Of a DNA stretch of 64,000 nt, positions 34,896-45,845 are shown in pieces. The notes under the pieces were generated by a model, which was given only the letters and a program-made list of their open reading frames with translations, ran no database searches and had not been told where the DNA came from. The first letter of the stretch is position 1. Every line of letters starts with the position of its first letter. The position numbers were made by a program, and so were the translations under genes. This DNA is from CAWALV01 sp963782965 (GTDB lineage: Bacteria > Actinomycetota > Actinomycetes > Acidothermales > Acidothermaceae), in assembly GCA_963782965.1 (NCBI GenBank), contig CAWALV010000006.1:434001-498000 (forward strand), read 5' to 3'.

Positions 34896-35546
34896 TCAGC
34901 CGCCGCCGCAGCCCTCGTTGGCCTCGAGATACCAACCGGGCCTGGCCGCCGGCGCGACGAGCAGCGTGACCTCGTTCATCGCCTGCAACGAGGCGGGGTC
35001 GAGCGACGGGTCGACGGCGGGGTCGGGCACCCCGGGCTGGCGCGCGGTGATGTCGAGCACGCAGGTGTAGTCCCAGTTGGGCGCTCCGTTGGCTGCGCAG
35101 TCGCGGAACGAGAATGTCTTCACCCATTGGCGTTCGGTCTCGAACTGGTCACGAGAATCCGGTGTTGTCACGTGCCGGATCGCCACCTCGTCGTTGGTGT
35201 TGTAGGCGGCGGTCAGGTAGCGCATCGCGTCTTCGGGCGTCGCAAAGTGCGGGGCAGCGGTCGTCGGGGAGGCGGCCGGCGGCGACGGCATGTCTTGTGC
35301 CGTGGCTGGTGCCGTTACTGGCGACGGGGTCGACGCGGAAGCGGTCGGCGACGGGGCGATTGACGGTGCTGCTGACGACGGCGGTGCTGATGGGCTGACC
35401 GGCGGAGCGGCGGTCGACGGGGTGACCGGCGGGGCGGAGATGGCCGGCGCCACTCGCGCGCTGGTGGCCGCGGGCACTGCACAAGAGGTGATAAGAACGC
35501 CCGTGGCCGCAATGAAAATGGTGCGCGCTGCGATGTGTCGCTTCAC
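34896..35546 (-). CDS. Lipoprotein with Pro/Ala/Ser-rich linker
   Basis: 216 residues. Lipobox ITSC (Cys at about 22), then a long low-complexity P/A/S/T linker to about residue 100, then a small domain ATPEDAMRYLTAAYNTNDEVAIRHVTTPDSRDQF with FSFRDCAANGAPNWDYTCVLDI that resembles SnoaL/NTF2-like lipoproteins with a Cys pair. Function unknown; probably displayed outside the membrane. Confidence 0.7.
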   Translation of the reverse strand: MKRHIAARTIFIAATGVLITSCAVPAATSARVAPAISAPPVTPSTAAPPVSPSAPPSSAAPSIAPSPTASASTPSPVTAPATAQDMPSPPAASPTTAAPHFATPEDAMRYLTAAYNTNDEVAIRHVTTPDSRDQFETERQWVKTFSFRDCAANGAPNWDYTCVLDITARQPGVPDPAVDPSLDPASLQAMNEVTLLVAPAARPGWYLEANEGCGGG

Positions 35547-35630
35547 GCGTAACCCCCTGGTCGGTAGCCGAATGTCAACAAGACGCGGTCGAGCGGTCTG
35601 TGGTTGACACGGCTCCGCAACGTGGCGTGG

Positions 35631-36404
35631 CTACGTCGATGGCAGGCCGGAGCGCCGGGCGAGGTAGAGGTCGGTGCGGCGCGGGACTTCCATCGCGTTG
35701 CCGTGGCTCTCGACGAGGTCGTGCACGTCGGCGAGGACCGCCTCGCTCAGCCTCGAGTCTGCTACGAGGTGGTCGGACGTCGACGCGAGGTAGTCACACC
35801 ACTCGTCGGCCGTATATGTCTGCGCCGAGTCGTAGCTGCGCACCTCGACGTCGCAGAAAGCCGGGTGCTCCTCGAGTTCGTCCCCCGGCCAAGCCGGCGC
35901 CGCTTTCGCGACGGCTTCAGCGTTCAGCTGTTGACGGCGCAGCCCTCGGCGGTCGTAGACGGCGTCGATGTCCTTCGACAGCGGGTTGAGGTACCAGCGG
36001 GTGTGGTTCCAGAACAAGGCGACCAGGCCGCCCTCCCGGAGTACCTCGGCAGCCTTTGTCCAGCGGCGCTGCGGGTCGGTCCAGTGCCACGACTGGGCCG
36101 CGATCAGGCCGTCGTACGCCGCGCCCGGCTGCCATTCCTCGAACGCAGACACGACGATCTCGACGTTCGCCAGGGCGCCACAGTTCTCGTGCAGGATTTC
36201 GGCCATTCCCGGGTCGGGCTCGACGCAGGTCATGCGCAGGCCGCGCGCGGCGAAGAGGCGGGTCGCCTTGCCGGTGCCGGCGCCGATCTCGGCGATGTCG
36301 AGCCCGGGCAGCATGCCGACGACGTCGTCGACGAGTGCAACGGGGTAGGTGGGGCGGGCCCGATCGTATTGCCGGGCCGCCGCACCGAAGCTGCGCGCCC
36401 GCAC
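35631..36404 (-). CDS. Class I SAM-dependent methyltransferase
   Basis: 257 residues from GTG 36404. Motif I DIAEIGAGTGKATRLFAARG, motif II VEPDPGMAEIL, motif IV AAQSWHWTDPQRRW. SWHW plus the early SFGAAARQYDRARPTYP are typical of a UbiE-like methyltransferase_11 family in actinobacteria with unknown substrates. Confidence 0.88.
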   Translation of the reverse strand: MRARSFGAAARQYDRARPTYPVALVDDVVGMLPGLDIAEIGAGTGKATRLFAARGLRMTCVEPDPGMAEILHENCGALANVEIVVSAFEEWQPGAAYDGLIAAQSWHWTDPQRRWTKAAEVLREGGLVALFWNHTRWYLNPLSKDIDAVYDRRGLRRQQLNAEAVAKAAPAWPGDELEEHPAFCDVEVRSYDSAQTYTADEWCDYLASTSDHLVADSRLSEAVLADVHDLVESHGNAMEVPRRTDLYLARRSGLPST

Positions 36405-36555
36405 CGCCCACTGCTCGGCGTCTTCGGGCCCGCGGATTCCTCGGGGGATTCTTCTGGTTCGCTCACCATTCGAGTCTGCCGGATGCCGAGAAATGGGTGC
36501 CGGGTCGGGTCGCGGGTACCATGGGGTGATCCCTCATTCCTTGGAGCGCTTCCCC

Positions 36556-38463
<1,908 letters not shown>

Positions 38464-38486
38464 ACCACGCCGTCGTCAACTAGTGT

Positions 38487-38525
38487 CGTGACGTTCACCC
38501 AATGCCACGGTGGGTGAACGTCACG
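38487..38525. terminator. Perfect 15-bp stem hairpin after typA
   Basis: CGTGACGTTCACCCA (38487-38501) pairs without mismatch to TGGGTGAACGTCACG (38511-38525) around a 9-base loop, 23 bp after the typA stop codon. Probably the typA terminator. Confidence 0.75.
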
Positions 38526-38709
38526 AAGCGAGCTGGCGATCGGTCACTTGTACGGCCTGGGGCTTCGCAGGGAAGTCGGTGGCCGTCGGGCGCGCCAAGT
38601 TTCCGCGTGTGAAGTGGAGTCGTTCCACTGGATGGACCGCTCGCGCGTCTTTCAGGCCGCCAAGCATTGCCTGCGTCCCCGCGCCCGAACCGGAGGTCGC
38701 GGTGCCGCC

Positions 38710-38964
38710 TCACCTGAGGTGCTGGCGCCCCGGCGGGTATACACGGTCTTCCCACGCGTACCGGTCGGCGCGGTTCGACCAGAACGGGTCGCCGACGTAA
38801 TACGACACCGCGACGTTGACGAGCAGGTCGAAGATTCCGACCAGCAGCAAGATGACGCCCGTGGTCGGGATGTCGATCGCGTCGTAGCGCGCAGTGACCG
38901 CGTAGGCGAGGACCGCACCGGTGACGATGAACAGGAGACTGCGGGTCAACCACCAAACACCCAT
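38710..38964 (-). CDS. DUF6458-like small membrane protein
   Basis: 84 residues. Two helices: LLFIVTGAVLAYAVTARY and TTGVILLLVGIFDLLVNVAV, with a soluble C-terminal tail rich in aromatic and charged residues (DPFWSNRADRYAWEDRVYPP). The spacing IVTGAVLAYAVT...DIPTTGVILLLVG fits DUF6458. Function unknown. Confidence 0.7.
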   Translation of the reverse strand: MGVWWLTRSLLFIVTGAVLAYAVTARYDAIDIPTTGVILLLVGIFDLLVNVAVSYYVGDPFWSNRADRYAWEDRVYPPGRQHLR

Positions 38965-39087
38965 GGTCGCCCCTTACCCCGTTAAAGCCCGCTCGACCCG
39001 GGCTCCCACTCGCGCGTGATCGGTTGGCACGGTTGGATGGAGGGGCATAGCCGCATCGGGGAAGCGGAACGACGGTGAGGAGCGGTG

Positions 39088-39426
39088 ATGACCGGCAAAC
39101 GAGCGAGCAAGCGGCGTCGTGACAAGCGTGGCAAGCTGCGCGGAGCGTTGCGCCTGGCCAGCGCCGGCCTGGCGGTCGCCGCCGTGACCCGGGAGTTGCG
39201 GCAACCCAAGGGTGAGCGCTCGTGGCACGGCCGCATCGGTGCAGTGCCGTACGACTTTCGGACGCCGTCGCCGCGCCGCATCAAGCGCAGCTTCTGGGCG
39301 CCCGACGACTCGCGCGTCTTCGTGCCGCGGGCGTTCGGTGTCGGCTGGTCACTGAACCTCGCAGCCGTCAAGCACCGAGTCGGCCAACTCCGAGAGAACG
39401 CCGCAGGAAATCCACCTCGAAGCTGA
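39088..39426 (+). CDS. DUF5808 domain protein
   Basis: 112 residues from ATG 39088 (GTG 39085 also possible; GAGGAG upstream). A basic N-terminus precedes the domain PYDFRTPSPRRIKRSFWAPDDSRVFVPRAFGVGWSLNLAAV, the DUF5808 signature (W-x-P-D-D-x-R...P-x-x-F-G-x-G-W-x-x-N). Role unknown. Its 3' end overlaps the convergent peptidase gene by 59 bp. Confidence 0.8.
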   Translation: MTGKRASKRRRDKRGKLRGALRLASAGLAVAAVTRELRQPKGERSWHGRIGAVPYDFRTPSPRRIKRSFWAPDDSRVFVPRAFGVGWSLNLAAVKHRVGQLRENAAGNPPRS

Positions 39427-41560
39427 GCAGGTTCGCGACGACGTCCTCACGTGACGTGACGTGCGTGATGCCGGGCAGCGGCAGGACCTCGTGCGGACGG
39501 CCTGCGGCGAGCAGTGCCGCCGAGAAGCGCAGCGTGTGCGCTGCCACCACGTTGTCGTCCGCGAGCCCGTGGACCAGGAGCAGCGGCCGGCTCAGGTTGG
39601 GCGCGTCGTCGATGATCGAGCTGACCCGGTAGGCCTCTGCGGCCGTGTCGACGCCGAGGTAGCGCTCGGTGTAGCACGTGTCGTACAGCCGCTGGTCGGT
39701 TACCGGCGCGCCCGCCACCGCTGCGTGGAAGACATCCGGACGCCGCAGCACCGCGAGTGCGGCGAGGAAACCGCCGAACGACCAGCCGCGGATGGCCACC
39801 CGGCTCAGGTCGAGATCGGGGTTGGTGGCCGCGAGCGAGCGCAGTGCGTCGACCTGATCGTCGAGCACCGGTGTCGCAAGGTCGCCGGCGACCGTGCGCT
39901 CCCACGCCGGCCCGCGACCGGGCGTGCCGCGACCGTCGACCACGACCACCGCGAATCCCTGGTCGGCAAGCCATTGTGCTTCCAGAAACGCGCCGCGCGA
40001 CGACACCACCCGCAACGCGTGCGGGCCGCCGTACGGGCTCATCAACACGGGCAACTTTTTCGACCCCGGCTGGTGGTCGCGCGGCAGCACGAGCGCCGTG
40101 CGCAGCTCGCGTGGCCCTTGTCTCGATATCGAGACAACGGGGGCGAAAGGCGCGTGCTCGGTGACCGAGCCGATCCGGCCGATCTGCTCACCGTTCTTGC
40201 GGATGGTGGTCTCGACGCCCTCGCTCTCCAAGGACGAACTCTGGACGACGAGGACGTCACTGGCCCCCGTGCCGCCGTAGACGCCCGGCTCGCAAGTGAG
40301 CGCCGCACACTCGCCGTCCGGAAAGTAAGCCCAGAGATGGAGTTCGGTCGGCTCGGTCGAGGCGGCGAAGAGCACGTCGCCGTCGCTCCGGGCGAGCACC
40401 GCTCGCACCTGCAGGCCGACGGGTGAGACAGGTTCGCCGTCGACGGCCAGCCGGCGTGTGTCGTCGATGTCGACGGTGTGCAGGAGGCGCCCGTCGGGGA
40501 GCCGGTCCGGCACGCCTTCGATCATCTCGACCCAGTGCGGGTCGCGGTCCTCTCGCACCACGAATGTCGCGCCGGTGGCGCTGTCGACGTCGAGAGCGTG
40601 CATCCGGCGCTGGTCGCGCGAGCAGACCTGCAGGAGCGGCGACAGGCCGCGACGCCAGGCAACCCGCACGAGATAGGGGAACGAGTCGGTGTTCCACGCA
40701 ACCGGAATCCGGCCGCCGTCCAGCGTGACCAGGGCGAGTGAGACCCTCGCGTTCGGAGTACCTGCCGCGGGGTACGCGACCGCGGTCGGTGCCAGGTCGG
40801 GATTGGCGGGGTCGCCGATGTACCAGCGGTGCACCGGCGACTCATCGACCCGGGCGGCGAGCACGGCCGACCCGTCGGGTGCCCACCAGTACCCGCGGTG
40901 GCGGCCCATCTCCTCGGCCGCGATGAACTCGGCAAGCCCCCAGCTCACGTCGTCCTCGCTGATCAGCTCGCGGTCGACGCCGGTCGCCAGCTCAACCACC
41001 CGAAGCCGGCCCGCACGGACGTAGGCGACCAAGCGTCCGCTGGGATCGGGCCGCGGGTCGAACACCGGGCCGCGGACGTCGACCTCTCGTACTCGGTCGG
41101 TTGCGCCGACGAGGTCGGCTCGGTCGTTTGCGCCGACGAGGTCGGCTCGGTCGTTTGCGCCGACGAGGTCGGCTCGGTCGTTTGCGCCGACGAGGTCGGC
41201 GACGAAAAGGCGGCCGGCAAGCGCAAACGCTGCCACCGCCACCGCGTCGTCCGTCGCGTAGCCGACCACGCCGCCGGCCCGCTCGCGTGCGCGCTCGCGC
41301 CGGGCCCGCTCGCTCGCAGGCAGTTCGGCCTGGGCGGCCGGCGAAATCAGCTCGTGCGGGTCGGCGACCAGCCGTTCCTCGCCCGTGGCCACGTCGTACA
41401 CCCACAGGCAGCCGACCCGGTCGGTGCCGTGGCGCGATCGCACGAAGACCACCCGGGCGCCGTCCGGCGACACGGTGATGTTGCGCGGGCGGCCCAGCGT
41501 GAAGCCGACCGTGCGAGCACGAAGCAGCGGGAATGAGTCGTCGACTCGAGACGGTTCCAT
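39368..41560 (-). CDS. S9-family prolyl oligopeptidase (DPP-IV like)
   Basis: 730 residues. An N-terminal beta-propeller (about 15-470, starting ITVSPDGARVVFVRS) precedes the alpha/beta hydrolase domain with nucleophile GWSFGGFLAAL, D in LVHGLADDNV and H in GITHVTSREDV. GSP-type YGGPHALRV is also seen. It probably cleaves dipeptides from short peptides in the cytoplasm. Residues encoded at 41100-41200 are a tandem DLVGANDRA repeat inside the propeller, not a normal family feature. Confidence 0.92.
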   Translation of the reverse strand: MEPSRVDDSFPLLRARTVGFTLGRPRNITVSPDGARVVFVRSRHGTDRVGCLWVYDVATGEERLVADPHELISPAAQAELPASERARRERARERAGGVVGYATDDAVAVAAFALAGRLFVADLVGANDRADLVGANDRADLVGANDRADLVGATDRVREVDVRGPVFDPRPDPSGRLVAYVRAGRLRVVELATGVDRELISEDDVSWGLAEFIAAEEMGRHRGYWWAPDGSAVLAARVDESPVHRWYIGDPANPDLAPTAVAYPAAGTPNARVSLALVTLDGGRIPVAWNTDSFPYLVRVAWRRGLSPLLQVCSRDQRRMHALDVDSATGATFVVREDRDPHWVEMIEGVPDRLPDGRLLHTVDIDDTRRLAVDGEPVSPVGLQVRAVLARSDGDVLFAASTEPTELHLWAYFPDGECAALTCEPGVYGGTGASDVLVVQSSSLESEGVETTIRKNGEQIGRIGSVTEHAPFAPVVSISRQGPRELRTALVLPRDHQPGSKKLPVLMSPYGGPHALRVVSSRGAFLEAQWLADQGFAVVVVDGRGTPGRGPAWERTVAGDLATPVLDDQVDALRSLAATNPDLDLSRVAIRGWSFGGFLAALAVLRRPDVFHAAVAGAPVTDQRLYDTCYTERYLGVDTAAEAYRVSSIIDDAPNLSRPLLLVHGLADDNVVAAHTLRFSAALLAAGRPHEVLPLPGITHVTSREDVVANLLSFEVDFLRRSLGVGRLGA
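41100..41200 (-). repeat. 27-bp in-frame tandem repeat inside the S9 peptidase gene
   Basis: About 3.7 near-identical 27-bp copies (unit starts 41100, 41127, 41154, 41181) encode DLVGANDRA three times and DLVGATDRV once. The frame is kept because 27 is a multiple of three. Located in a loop of the predicted propeller, where extra residues may be tolerated. Confidence 0.9.
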
Positions 41561-41624
41561 GTCGTGATCCTGCCAGTGCTGCCGCTGTCTGGCGGCCTCG
41601 ATCCCGCCCGTAAGGTGACCTGCT

Positions 41625-42473
41625 ATGAGTGATCACAGCCTGCTTCTCGTCCACGCACACCCGGACGACGAGACGATCGGTACCGGCGCGACCATGGCGA
41701 AGTACGCGGCAGAAGGCGCGAACGTCACGCTCGTCACGTGCACGCTCGGCGAAGAGGGCGAGGTCCTCGTCCCGGAGCTCGAAGGGCTCGCCGCCGACCG
41801 GGCTGACCAGCTCGGCGGCTATCGGATCCATGAGCTGGCTGCAGCCTGCGAGGCGCTCGGGGTCCGCGACCACCGGTTCTTGGGGGGCCCCGGCCGTTAT
41901 CGAGACTCCGGCATGATGGACACCCCGGCGAACGAGCACCCGCGCTGCTTCTGGCGAGCCGATCTCGACGAGGCCGCCGCACATCTCGTCGAGGTGATCC
42001 GCGAGGTGCGACCGCAGGTCGTGGTCACGTACGACGACTTCGGGGGCTACGGGCATCCCGACCACATTCAGGCGCACCGGGTGGCGACGCGCGCTGCCGA
42101 GCAGACGCGCGACATCGTGTCGAAGGTCTACTGGTCGGCGATCCCGCGCTCGTTCATGCAGTCGGCACTCGATGCGTTGAAGGAAGACGGGCACACCATG
42201 TTCGAGGGGGTCGAGCGTGCCGAAGACGTTCCGTTCGCCAAGCCGGACGACGAGATCACTACGCAGGTCGACGCGCGCGACTACCTCGACCGTAAGGTCG
42301 CCGCGCTCCGCGCACACGCGACGCAGATTTCCGTCGATGGACCGTTCTTCGCGCTGTCGAACAACATCGGGCAGAAGGCGTTCGGTCTCGAGCACTTCGT
42401 GCTCGTCGCCGGCGAACGTGGTCCTGCGGGCGGCGAGAACGGTTGGGAAGGCGATCTTTTCGCGGGCCTCTGA
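41625..42473 (+). CDS. mshB: N-acetyl-GlcN-inositol deacetylase MshB (mycothiol synthesis)
   Basis: 282 residues from ATG 41625. Zinc motif AHPDDE (H12, D14, D15) and the third ligand in [10 protein letters not shown]. Family-specific [34 protein letters not shown] and [13 protein letters not shown] separate it from the mycothiol-conjugate amidase Mca. It deacetylates GlcNAc-inositol in mycothiol synthesis. DUF6113, found near 46905, is often close to mshB in actinobacteria. Confidence 0.9.
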   Translation: MSDHSLLLVHAHPDDETIGTGATMAKYAAEGANVTLVTCTLGEEGEVLVPELEGLAADRADQLGGYRIHELAAACEALGVRDHRFLGGPGRYRDSGMMDTPANEHPRCFWRADLDEAAAHLVEVIREVRPQVVVTYDDFGGYGHPDHIQAHRVATRAAEQTRDIVSKVYWSAIPRSFMQSALDALKEDGHTMFEGVERAEDVPFAKPDDEITTQVDARDYLDRKVAALRAHATQISVDGPFFALSNNIGQKAFGLEHFVLVAGERGPAGGENGWEGDLFAGL

Positions 42474-42671
42474 GCCCGGATAGCGCCGACTTGCCGCTCT
42501 GCGGCGATGCGACGGATTTACGCCGTCCGAGTGAACCCCGCTACGCACAGTAGCGATGGGCGGCGCGCTGCTGGGAGACTTCAGGCGTCCGAGCGGTTGC
42601 CGGCTCCACCGGCGTCACAGCCGTCATCGGCAACTGTCAGGCCCGACTTGAGCGACCCAGGGGAGATTTTC

Positions 42672-44639
42672 GTGAGTGATTCCAAGCGGGCCTCGGCGAA
42701 GCCCTTCGATCAACTCGCGAGCGTCTCGAGTGGATCGGTGCTCGATTCCGATCTCGCCGATGTCGGACAGTACCGGGAGCGCACCCGCCGCCGGAGGCTG
42801 TGGCGGTTGACCGCTGTCGTCGGCGTCCCGACATTCTTCTTGTGGTACCGGATTCTCGACCACCGCCCGTTCCAGGTGTTCGCGATGCCACACATCAACG
42901 TCGACGTGCCGATCCTCGCGATGTTCCTCGTCCCGGTGCTGATCATCGTCGCGCTTGTCGTCATGTACGCCAGCTACGGCAGATCCCCTCATCACGTGGT
43001 GCGGCCCGAGCAGATCGACGTCCGCCTGTCCGACGTCGTGGGCATCGACGTGGTCAAGGCAGAGGTCGTCCGGTCGCTGAACCTCTTCCTCGCGCACAAG
43101 ACGTTCTCGCGAGAGATGGGTGGGCGGCCGCGCCGCGGCCTGCTCTTCGAGGGCCCCCCCGGTACAGGCAAGACGTACACCGCCAAGGCGCTGGCCGCCG
43201 AAGCCAACGTCCCGTTCCTCTTTGCGACCGCCACCTCCTTTCAGTCGAGCATGCAAGGCGCTACCCAGCGCAAGGTGCGTGCGTACTTCCGGGCAATGCG
43301 TCAGCTCGCCCGCAAGGAGGGTGGCGCGATCGGGTTCATCGACGAGTTCGACGCTCTCGCCGGCGCTCGCTCCGGCCTCGCCGCTTTCACCTCCGCCGGC
43401 GACGCATCGCCGGCGGTCGCGAACTGCGGTGGCCTCGAGGGCCTGGCGATGACCGTCTCGCCCGCAGCGCAGCACGCAACGTTCGGCGGCCCGAGCGACC
43501 TCGGCATGGCCGTGCAGGAACTGCTCGTGCAGCTCCAGTCCTTCGATCAGCCCACGGCCCGCCAGCAGGTCGTCGGCAAGATCACCGACACGGTGAACCT
43601 GCTGCTGCCCGCCCATCACCAGCTGAAGAAGCGCCCCCTCAAGCCGGCGAACATCATGCTGATCGCCTCGACGAACCGACCCGACTCCCTCGACCCAGCT
43701 CTCATGCGGCCCGGCCGATTCGACCAGCGGCTCACGTTCGACCGCCCTGACAAGTCGGGACGCCGCGAACTTGTCGACCACTTCCTTTCCAGCAAGGCGC
43801 ACACCGCTGAACTCGACGAACCCGAGCGCCGTGACGCGCTGGCAGCCGTCACCCAGGACTACAGTCCCGCGATGCTGGAAGGCATGTTCGACGAAGGCCT
43901 CATCAACGCCGTGCAGGACGACCGCCGGGCAATGACGTGGGCCGACGTCGAGCAGGCTCGCCTCGACAGCGAGATCGGCCTCGGGCAACCCGTGCGCTAC
44001 ACCGATCACGAGGCGGCGCTGATCGCGACCCACGAGGCAGGCCACGCAACCGTCGCGTGGCTGGTAGCCCCGCAACGACGCCTCGAGGTACTGAGCATCA
44101 TCAAGCGCCGCCGCGCGCTCGGTCTGCTCGCGCACGGTGACCGCGAGGACGTCTACACCCGCTCGCGGGCCGAGATGTTGTCGATGATTCAGATCGCGAT
44201 GGGCGGCCAGTCGGCCGAGGAACTGTTCTTCGGCGACGTGTCGACGGGGCCGGCCGGCGACCTTCTCGCGGCCACGAACATCGCTGCGCAGATGGTGGGC
44301 GCGGCCGGCATGACGAGCACGCTCACCTCCCTTGCCGCGGTCGAGAACTCAGGCTTCTCCGACACCAACATCGTGGGCCGCGTGCTGGCCGATCGCGAGG
44401 GTCGTGCCGCTGTCGAGGAACTGCTGCAGGCCGAAAAGCTCAAGGCCAAGTCGTTGCTCGACGCGAACCGCCACCTCGTCGAGGCGCTGCGCAACGCGCT
44501 CCTGGAAAGGCATGAGCTGATCGGCAGCGAGATCACCGACGTACTCGAACACGCGGCTGCAACAGCTGCTGCCGGCGACCCCGATGTCGTCATCGATCTC
44601 CGGGACGACATGGCCGGCCGCGCCATCGCGGAGCGGTAG
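42672..44639 (+). CDS. FtsH-like AAA+ zinc metalloprotease with insertions
   Basis: 655 residues from GTG 42672 (GGGGAGA upstream; the frame is open to 42507). Two N-terminal helices (about 42-60 and 80-100) anchor it. AAA+: Walker A GPPGTGKT, Walker B IGFIDEFDA, SRH-type NRPDSLDPALMRPGRFDQR. Between Walker B and the SRH lie about 75 extra residues compared with FtsH. The peptidase has HEAGH and a third ligand in STGPAGDLL. Function is probably membrane protein quality control. It is an FtsH relative, not classical FtsH; the insertion is the unusual part. Confidence 0.85.
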   Translation: MSDSKRASAKPFDQLASVSSGSVLDSDLADVGQYRERTRRRRLWRLTAVVGVPTFFLWYRILDHRPFQVFAMPHINVDVPILAMFLVPVLIIVALVVMYASYGRSPHHVVRPEQIDVRLSDVVGIDVVKAEVVRSLNLFLAHKTFSREMGGRPRRGLLFEGPPGTGKTYTAKALAAEANVPFLFATATSFQSSMQGATQRKVRAYFRAMRQLARKEGGAIGFIDEFDALAGARSGLAAFTSAGDASPAVANCGGLEGLAMTVSPAAQHATFGGPSDLGMAVQELLVQLQSFDQPTARQQVVGKITDTVNLLLPAHHQLKKRPLKPANIMLIASTNRPDSLDPALMRPGRFDQRLTFDRPDKSGRRELVDHFLSSKAHTAELDEPERRDALAAVTQDYSPAMLEGMFDEGLINAVQDDRRAMTWADVEQARLDSEIGLGQPVRYTDHEAALIATHEAGHATVAWLVAPQRRLEVLSIIKRRRALGLLAHGDREDVYTRSRAEMLSMIQIAMGGQSAEELFFGDVSTGPAGDLLAATNIAAQMVGAAGMTSTLTSLAAVENSGFSDTNIVGRVLADREGRAAVEELLQAEKLKAKSLLDANRHLVEALRNALLERHELIGSEITDVLEHAAATAAAGDPDVVIDLRDDMAGRAIAER

Positions 44640-44693
44640 CGGTGTAGCGCCCGCGGAGGGTTACCTCGTGGCCCGTTGGGCAGTCAAGGCTGC

Positions 44694-45845
44694 GTGAAAG
44701 CAGTCCGATGGCTTGGGCCGCGCAAGATCAGCGTCGACGATGTTCCCGACCCGAAGATCGAGGAACCGACCGACGCGATCATCCGGGTGACGGCGAGCGC
44801 GATCTGTGGCTCCGACCTGCACCTGTACGACCACGGCGCATCACTGGGCATGCTGCCCGGTGACATCGTCGGGCACGAACCGCTCGGCGTCGTCGAGGAG
44901 GTCGGGTCGGACGTCGCCCGCATCTCTCCGGGCGATCGGGTCGTCGTCCCGTTCAACATCTCCTGCGGTCATTGCTTCATGTGCAACCGCGGCATGTACA
45001 GCCAGTGCGAGACGACGCAGAGTCTCGGCGGGCGCAAGGGCGCCGCGCTTTTCGGCTACACCCATCTGTACGGCGGGGTGCCGGGCGGCCAAGCCGAGTA
45101 CTTGCGCGTGCCGATGGCACACTTCGGTCCGATCGTCGTCGAGGAGTCGATCCCGGACCGTGCCGCGTTATTGCTTTCCGACGTCCTGCCGACGGCGTGG
45201 CAGGCGGTTACCTACGCCGACATCGCGCCGGGCGACACCGTCGCAGTCTTCGGTCTCGGGCCGATCGGTCAGATGGCCAGCCGGATCGCGCTGCATCAGG
45301 GCGCGGCTCGGGTCATCGGCGTCGATATCGTGGCGCACCGGCTGCAAGTGGCGGCCGCACACGGCGTCGAACCGCTCGACGCCACGCAGTTCGACGACGC
45401 CGGCGAGACGATCGACGCGGTCCACCAACTGACGAAGGGACGCGGCGCCGACTCCGTCATCGACGCCGTAGGCATGGACGCCAGCGGCTCGGCGCCTGAC
45501 CGCGTGTTGCAGACCCTGAAGATGCAACCCGACCGGCTCATCGCCTTGCGAGAGTCGCTCGGTTCGGTTCGTCGCGGCGGCACGGTTTCCGTCGTCGGCG
45601 TGTACTCGATGTGGTTCCCGAGCTTCCCGATCGGCGACCTGTTCGACAAGCAGGTCACGATCCGCTGGGGCCAGGCCAATGTGCGTCGCTGGACCAGCCC
45701 GTTGCTCGACCTCTTGCGGTCCGGCGACCCGCTCGACGCCGCCGGACTGGTCAGCCACGAGGCGCCACTCGCCGACGCGCCGGCGATGTACGAGGCGTTC
45801 AAGCGCAAGGCGGACGACGTCTTGAAGGTGGTGCTGCGTCCATGA
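44694..45845 (+). CDS. Zinc-dependent alcohol dehydrogenase (MDR family)
   Basis: 383 residues from GTG 44694 (VKAVRWLGPRKISVDDVPDP). Zinc site motifs CGSDLHLYDH, GHEPLGVVEEVG and the structural-zinc cluster NISCGHCFMCNRGMYSQC; Rossmann motif GLGPIGQMA. The sequence is close to the glutathione-independent formaldehyde dehydrogenase-like group, but the substrate is not determined. Ends in ATGA overlap with the epimerase gene. Confidence 0.9.
   Translation: MKAVRWLGPRKISVDDVPDPKIEEPTDAIIRVTASAICGSDLHLYDHGASLGMLPGDIVGHEPLGVVEEVGSDVARISPGDRVVVPFNISCGHCFMCNRGMYSQCETTQSLGGRKGAALFGYTHLYGGVPGGQAEYLRVPMAHFGPIVVEESIPDRAALLLSDVLPTAWQAVTYADIAPGDTVAVFGLGPIGQMASRIALHQGAARVIGVDIVAHRLQVAAAHGVEPLDATQFDDAGETIDAVHQLTKGRGADSVIDAVGMDASGSAPDRVLQTLKMQPDRLIALRESLGSVRRGGTVSVVGVYSMWFPSFPIGDLFDKQVTIRWGQANVRRWTSPLLDLLRSGDPLDAAGLVSHEAPLADAPAMYEAFKRKADDVLKVVLRP

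Noticed and set aside
41100..41200. CRISPR array
   Set aside because: Units are directly adjacent without spacers and lie in frame in a peptidase gene.
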